Assembly: GCA_963772335.1 (NCBI GenBank)
Contig: CAVYXF010000001.1
Span: 806,001 to 870,000, forward strand
Direction: 5' to 3'
From: CAVYXF01 sp963772335
GTDB taxonomy: Bacteria; Pseudomonadota; Alphaproteobacteria; Rhizobiales; Rhodomicrobiaceae
DNA length: 64,000 nt
Each line of letters starts with the position of its first letter. Within the stretch, counting starts at the first letter, position 1. The notes beneath the pieces were generated by a model. The model saw only the letters and a list, made by a program, of their open reading frames with translations, did no database searches and was not told the origin of the DNA. The translations under genes and the position numbers were made by a program. Shown here piece by piece: positions 60,706 through 64,000 of this stretch.

Positions 60706-62520
60706 TCAAGCCCGCTGGCGAATTTTCGAAGGGCCCGGCGTTTCAGCTTCGCTTGTCTCCACCACGTCCTGGGCGAAGATTTCTTCCAGCTCCTGCGATT
60801 GCTTTAGCGCGCGAAGGCGTAGCTTTTCCAGGTCGGATTGGTTCTTGTAGTCCTCATACAGGCGCTTTTCATCGCTTTCCTTAAACGTGTCGATGATAAA
60901 GCGCGTGCGCTTCTCGCTCATGCCGAGGCCTCGCAGCACCTCGCGAGTGACTTCGAGTGAGGACAGGAATGTCTCGCGCTCAATATTCTCGATGCCGAGA
61001 TCCATCAGCTGATGCACATGCTGGCGGTTGCGTGCCCTCGCATAGACCGGAACATGTGGAAAATGCTGGCGCATGATCTGGGCGGTTCGGATCGAGGCAT
61101 CGACATCTTCGATTGCCAGGATGAAGGCGCGCGCGTTCTTGGTCATTGCCGCCTCAAGTATGCCGAGCCGGCTCGCGTCGCCATAATAGATTTTATTGCC
61201 GAACTGATTGACGAAATTCACCTGATCCGGGGAGATGTCGAGGGCGGTGAAGGGGATGCGCGTTGCCCGCAACACGCGGGCGACGATCTGGCCGAAACGG
61301 CCAAAACCGGCAATCACCACATGCCCGTCCTTCTTGGGCAGGCTGTCGAATTGCGGCTCAGGCTTCCTGCGCCTGCGGTTGTAAAAATCATCGGCCAGCA
61401 GCAGCAGCGGCGTGACGGCCATTGAGAGCGTAACGGCAACTGCAAGCGAATCCGCTAGTTTCTGATCGACCACCAAGCCCGATGCGCCGGCATTCAACAG
61501 CACGAAAGCGAATTCGCCGCCTTGCGAGGCAACCAGTGCGAGCCTGCGCGCGGAGGTGTTCTTCAACTCCTGCCAGCGGCCGACGGCATAAAGGATGGCC
61601 GCTTTGATACCGATGATCAGGGCCACGACCATGAAAATCATGTCGGGCTGGGTGAAAATCAGATCGACGTTCAGCCCCATGCCGACCGTCATGAAAAACA
61701 GGCCGAGCAGCAGTCCCTCGAAGGGCGCGATGTCCGATTCGATCTGGTGGCGGTATTCGCTGTCGGCGAGCAGGATGCCAGCGAGAAATGTACCGAGCGC
61801 GGCGGACATGCCGACCAGGTCCATGAGCGCAACCACAGCGACAATGGTCAGCAGCGCGCTGGCGGTCATGCCCTCGCGCACGCCTGTCGAAGCGACGATA
61901 GTATAAACCCGGTTGATGACATAGCGGCCGACCAGAATGATGACGGCAATCACCGCAAGCCCGCGAAACAGGCCGAACAGGGTCGGCCCGCCGGCCCCGT
62001 CGCCGCCCGCGGCAAGAAACCCGACCAAGAGAATCATCGGAATCGCGGCGATGTCCTGGAACAAGAGGATGGAAAAGGCGAGGCGTCCATGACGTGTGGT
62101 GAGTTCGCCTCTTTCCTCTAGCGTCTGCAGGGCAAAAGCGGTGGACGACAGAGATATTGCAAGGCCGATCAACAGCGAGGAGCCGAAGGACAGATCAGAG
62201 TAAAGCCCGAGCAAGGCAAAGATGACCGTCGTTGCGGCGACCTGGGCGCCGCCCGCGCCGAACACGGCATAGCGCAGCGCCCATAAGCGCCGCGGCCGCA
62301 GCTCCAGCCCGATGAGGAACAGGAACATGGCGACACCCAGCTCCGCCATATTGTGCAATTCCTCGGGCTGGCCAATGATGCCGCCAAGGCCGCTTCGCCC
62401 GATGATGATGCCGGCGATCAGATAGCCGATAATCGAGCCGACGCGACATCGCCGGCCTAGCGGCGCCGCGATCGCCGCAGCAGCCAGAAACACAAGGAGC
62501 TGCGAGAGGGAGCCGTCCAT
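60706..62520 (-). CDS. Kef-type potassium/proton antiporter (CPA2) with RCK domain
   Basis: This 604-residue membrane protein has about 12-13 membrane helices in the first 385 residues (LVFLAAAAIAAPLGRR, FLFLIGLELRPRRLWAL, SLSSTAFALQTLEERGEL, and so on), then a cytoplasmic TrkA-N/RCK domain (HVVIAGFGRFGQIVARVL; NKIYYGDASRLGILEAA), and a charged coiled tail. It belongs to the KefB/KefC/YbaL group. No ancillary KefF/KefG quinone reductase gene is beside it. Its translation end lies 31 bases before the metH start on the same strand. Confidence 0.9.
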   Translation of the reverse strand: MDGSLSQLLVFLAAAAIAAPLGRRCRVGSIIGYLIAGIIIGRSGLGGIIGQPEELHNMAELGVAMFLFLIGLELRPRRLWALRYAVFGAGGAQVAATTVIFALLGLYSDLSFGSSLLIGLAISLSSTAFALQTLEERGELTTRHGRLAFSILLFQDIAAIPMILLVGFLAAGGDGAGGPTLFGLFRGLAVIAVIILVGRYVINRVYTIVASTGVREGMTASALLTIVAVVALMDLVGMSAALGTFLAGILLADSEYRHQIESDIAPFEGLLLGLFFMTVGMGLNVDLIFTQPDMIFMVVALIIGIKAAILYAVGRWQELKNTSARRLALVASQGGEFAFVLLNAGASGLVVDQKLADSLAVAVTLSMAVTPLLLLADDFYNRRRRKPEPQFDSLPKKDGHVVIAGFGRFGQIVARVLRATRIPFTALDISPDQVNFVNQFGNKIYYGDASRLGILEAAMTKNARAFILAIEDVDASIRTAQIMRQHFPHVPVYARARNRQHVHQLMDLGIENIERETFLSSLEVTREVLRGLGMSEKRTRFIIDTFKESDEKRLYEDYKNQSDLEKLRLRALKQSQELEEIFAQDVVETSEAETPGPSKIRQRA

Positions 62521-63053
62521 GGCTTGCTCCGGTTAAGGGGTTGCGGGGCGGCGGAAGTCGGAAAGGTTCGGCCGGCAGTGGCTTCAGACCTCAATCTTAG
62601 AGCGCGGTAGCATTACGTAAAGCCTACTCATCGCGGCGAAATGCGCAAACCCCCACAAATTTGCCATAAGGCCAAAGTAAAGACGAAACTGGCGGAAGAT
62701 GGACTATTCACCTGTTGGCATGCATGCCCGGGTCAATCTGGGCGGTTGAAGTTGTGGCGGGCTTGTCGTCCTTGTCTTGGCAGCGCCTCAAACGGCTGTT
62801 AGCTCTTGGAAGGTGACTCAAACGCCATAAATAAGTACCCGATATGGTAGCCTGGGGGCGACGCGGCGGTTTGCGCTTGTCTCATTGCGGCGGCAGGCCG
62901 CGAGGCTTGGCTCATGTGGTCGCGGTGTGGATTGGCGAACGACACTGCGGTGAGGGAATCGGTCGAGACGGTTTGCTTTGGCAAAGCGGCGTGGAGCGCT
63001 TGAAGGCGCGAAGACGGTTTTTGGCCGTGTAGCATGGTAGGGACATTTCTGGG
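62521..63053. other. divergent intergenic region
   Basis: This 533-base gap lies between the antiporter gene and the patatin-like gene, which point apart. Around 62640-62710 it is AT-rich and may hold promoters. Overlapping ORFs are shadows rich in Arg and Ser. I see no RNA gene, repeat or operator pair. Confidence 0.35.
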
Positions 63054-64000
63054 ATGCCAATTGGGGGGATGAAGCGGACGAACGAACTTGGCTTGCGCCT
63101 CGCTGCGGCTGGCGTGCTCTCACCGCGCAAGATGATCGCGGGGCTTGCCGGATGTGGTCTACTTCTTGCAATGCTCACGCTCGGCGGCTGCGGTACGGGG
63201 ATTCGTACCGGGCCGATCAATTCCGCATTGGCGAGCACCGAAGCCGGTGGGGTCTATGAGGCTCCGGCGCCGGCCGGAAATTTCGAGGACACCACGATTG
63301 GCCTCAGCTTTTCCGGCGGCGGCACGCGCGCCTCGGCGTTTGCCTATGGGGTGCTGCGCGAGTTGGCGCGCACGGAAATCAGTAGCGAAGGCCATAAATC
63401 GACGCTCATCGACCAGGTGGATCTGGTCTCAGCGGTCTCCGGCGGCTCCGTCACGGCGGCTTATTTCGCCCTGAAAGGCAGCGCCATCCTCAACGACTTC
63501 CGCAAGAAGTTCCTGGAGCAGAATGTCGAGGACAATCTTCGCACTTCGGTCTCCCTGGCCAATATCGTGCGGCTGTCGAGCGATGCGGCGCTGAATGACA
63601 GCACCGGCTTGCAGGTCTGGCTCGACGATCATCTGTTCGGCGCCGCCACCTATCGCGATGTGTTCGCGAGAGGCCGTCCCAAGCTGTTGATCAACGCCTC
63701 CGATATCTATAACCGCACGCCTTTCGTCTACAACCAGGAGACCTTCGCCTCGCTGTGCAGCGACTTGAGTGCTTATCCGCTGTCGGAGGCGGTGGCGGCA
63801 TCGGCGGCGGTGCCCTTAGTGTTCGCGCCGGTCGTCATCACCAACTATGCCGACCGCTGCCAGTACGAGGCTCCGCGCTGGGCGCTGAATGCGCTGCGCA
63901 ACCCGAACGCCCCTGCAATTCTGAAGGCGAACGCGGAGGCCGTGCAGCGCTACCGGGCCAAAGCCCAAGTGAAGTACGTCAAGCTGATGGATGGCGGGCT
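63054..64000 (+). CDS. patatin-like phospholipase lipoprotein, 5' part (continues past the window)
   Basis: The frame from ATG 63054 stays open to the last base, so the C-terminus is missing. A lipoprotein signal is present: a hydrophobic stretch ending LTLGGC with the lipid-bearing Cys46. The patatin oxyanion loop is FSGGGTRASAFAYG and the nucleophile Ser lies in SAVSGGSVTAAYF; later segments PKLLINASDIYNRTPFVYN and AVAASAAVPLVF fit the family. The product is probably an outer-membrane or periplasmic acyl hydrolase. A second in-frame ATG (63069) follows a GGGGGG run too closely to be a good start, so the start is uncertain. Confidence 0.8.
   Translation, partial: MPIGGMKRTNELGLRLAAAGVLSPRKMIAGLAGCGLLLAMLTLGGCGTGIRTGPINSALASTEAGGVYEAPAPAGNFEDTTIGLSFSGGGTRASAFAYGVLRELARTEISSEGHKSTLIDQVDLVSAVSGGSVTAAYFALKGSAILNDFRKKFLEQNVEDNLRTSVSLANIVRLSSDAALNDSTGLQVWLDDHLFGAATYRDVFARGRPKLLINASDIYNRTPFVYNQETFASLCSDLSAYPLSEAVAASAAVPLVFAPVVITNYADRCQYEAPRWALNALRNPNAPAILKANAEAVQRYRAKAQVKYVKLMDGG

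Overview
The window is a high-GC chromosomal segment from an alphaproteobacterium, most likely of the Rhizobiales (Hyphomicrobiales). The best evidence is the ordered block pckA - chvI - chvG - short hprK - PTS EIIA - HPr - ahcY - divL - tsaE/amgK fusion - murU-like - addB - addA - trxA, a gene order I know from rhizobia and relatives. The short HPr kinase and the tyrosine-bearing DivL point the same way. No tRNA, rRNA, CRISPR array or intact transposase gene was seen. This looks like core chromosome with local accessory patches.

Layout. 1-3.6 kb: the end of a YbjQ-like gene, a decayed SDR gene, its intact paralogue, an RraA-family aldolase and an alpha/beta hydrolase. 3.9-9.9 kb: the split form of a circularly permuted ATP-grasp / alpha-E / transglutaminase system, followed by a lytic transglycosylase and CorA. 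12.9-17.1 kb: a Tat-exported vanadium-haloperoxidase-like protein and two PQQ-type sugar dehydrogenases. 17.2-20.7 kb: a second, fused copy of the ATP-grasp/alpha-E/transglutaminase system on the other strand. 21.1-22.6 kb: a small secreted protein and a decayed stretch. 22.6-29.8 kb: an oxidoreductase with a SAF domain, an LMW phosphatase-like protein, UPF0262, proA, proB and priA. 29.9-34.4 kb: a membrane protein, a GGCT-like protein, ppdK and a VOC protein. 34.5-57.9 kb: the conserved rhizobial block. 58-64 kb: a MetH lacking its homocysteine domain, a Kef-type antiporter and the start of a patatin-like lipoprotein.

How genes work together. PckA and PpdK act at the phosphoenolpyruvate/pyruvate/oxaloacetate node. 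ChvG-ChvI and the nitrogen-type PTS remnant (HprK, EIIA, HPr) regulate carbon metabolism and envelope functions beside them. AhcY and MetH belong to the methyl cycle. ProB-ProA make proline. AmgK and the MurU-like enzyme belong to a cell-wall recycling route.

The most unusual points are: (1) two versions of the poorly characterised ATP-grasp/alpha-E/transglutaminase system; (2) an addB gene carrying a palindromic repeat in frame, next to an addA that ends before the nuclease domain; (3) a family of about 79-bp palindromic MITE-like elements, one abutting the priA start and one inside the ATP-grasp/transglutaminase operon; (4) an SDR pseudogene with both a catalytic Lys-to-Glu change and a frameshift. 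All calls come from reading sequence and translations. No database search was run.
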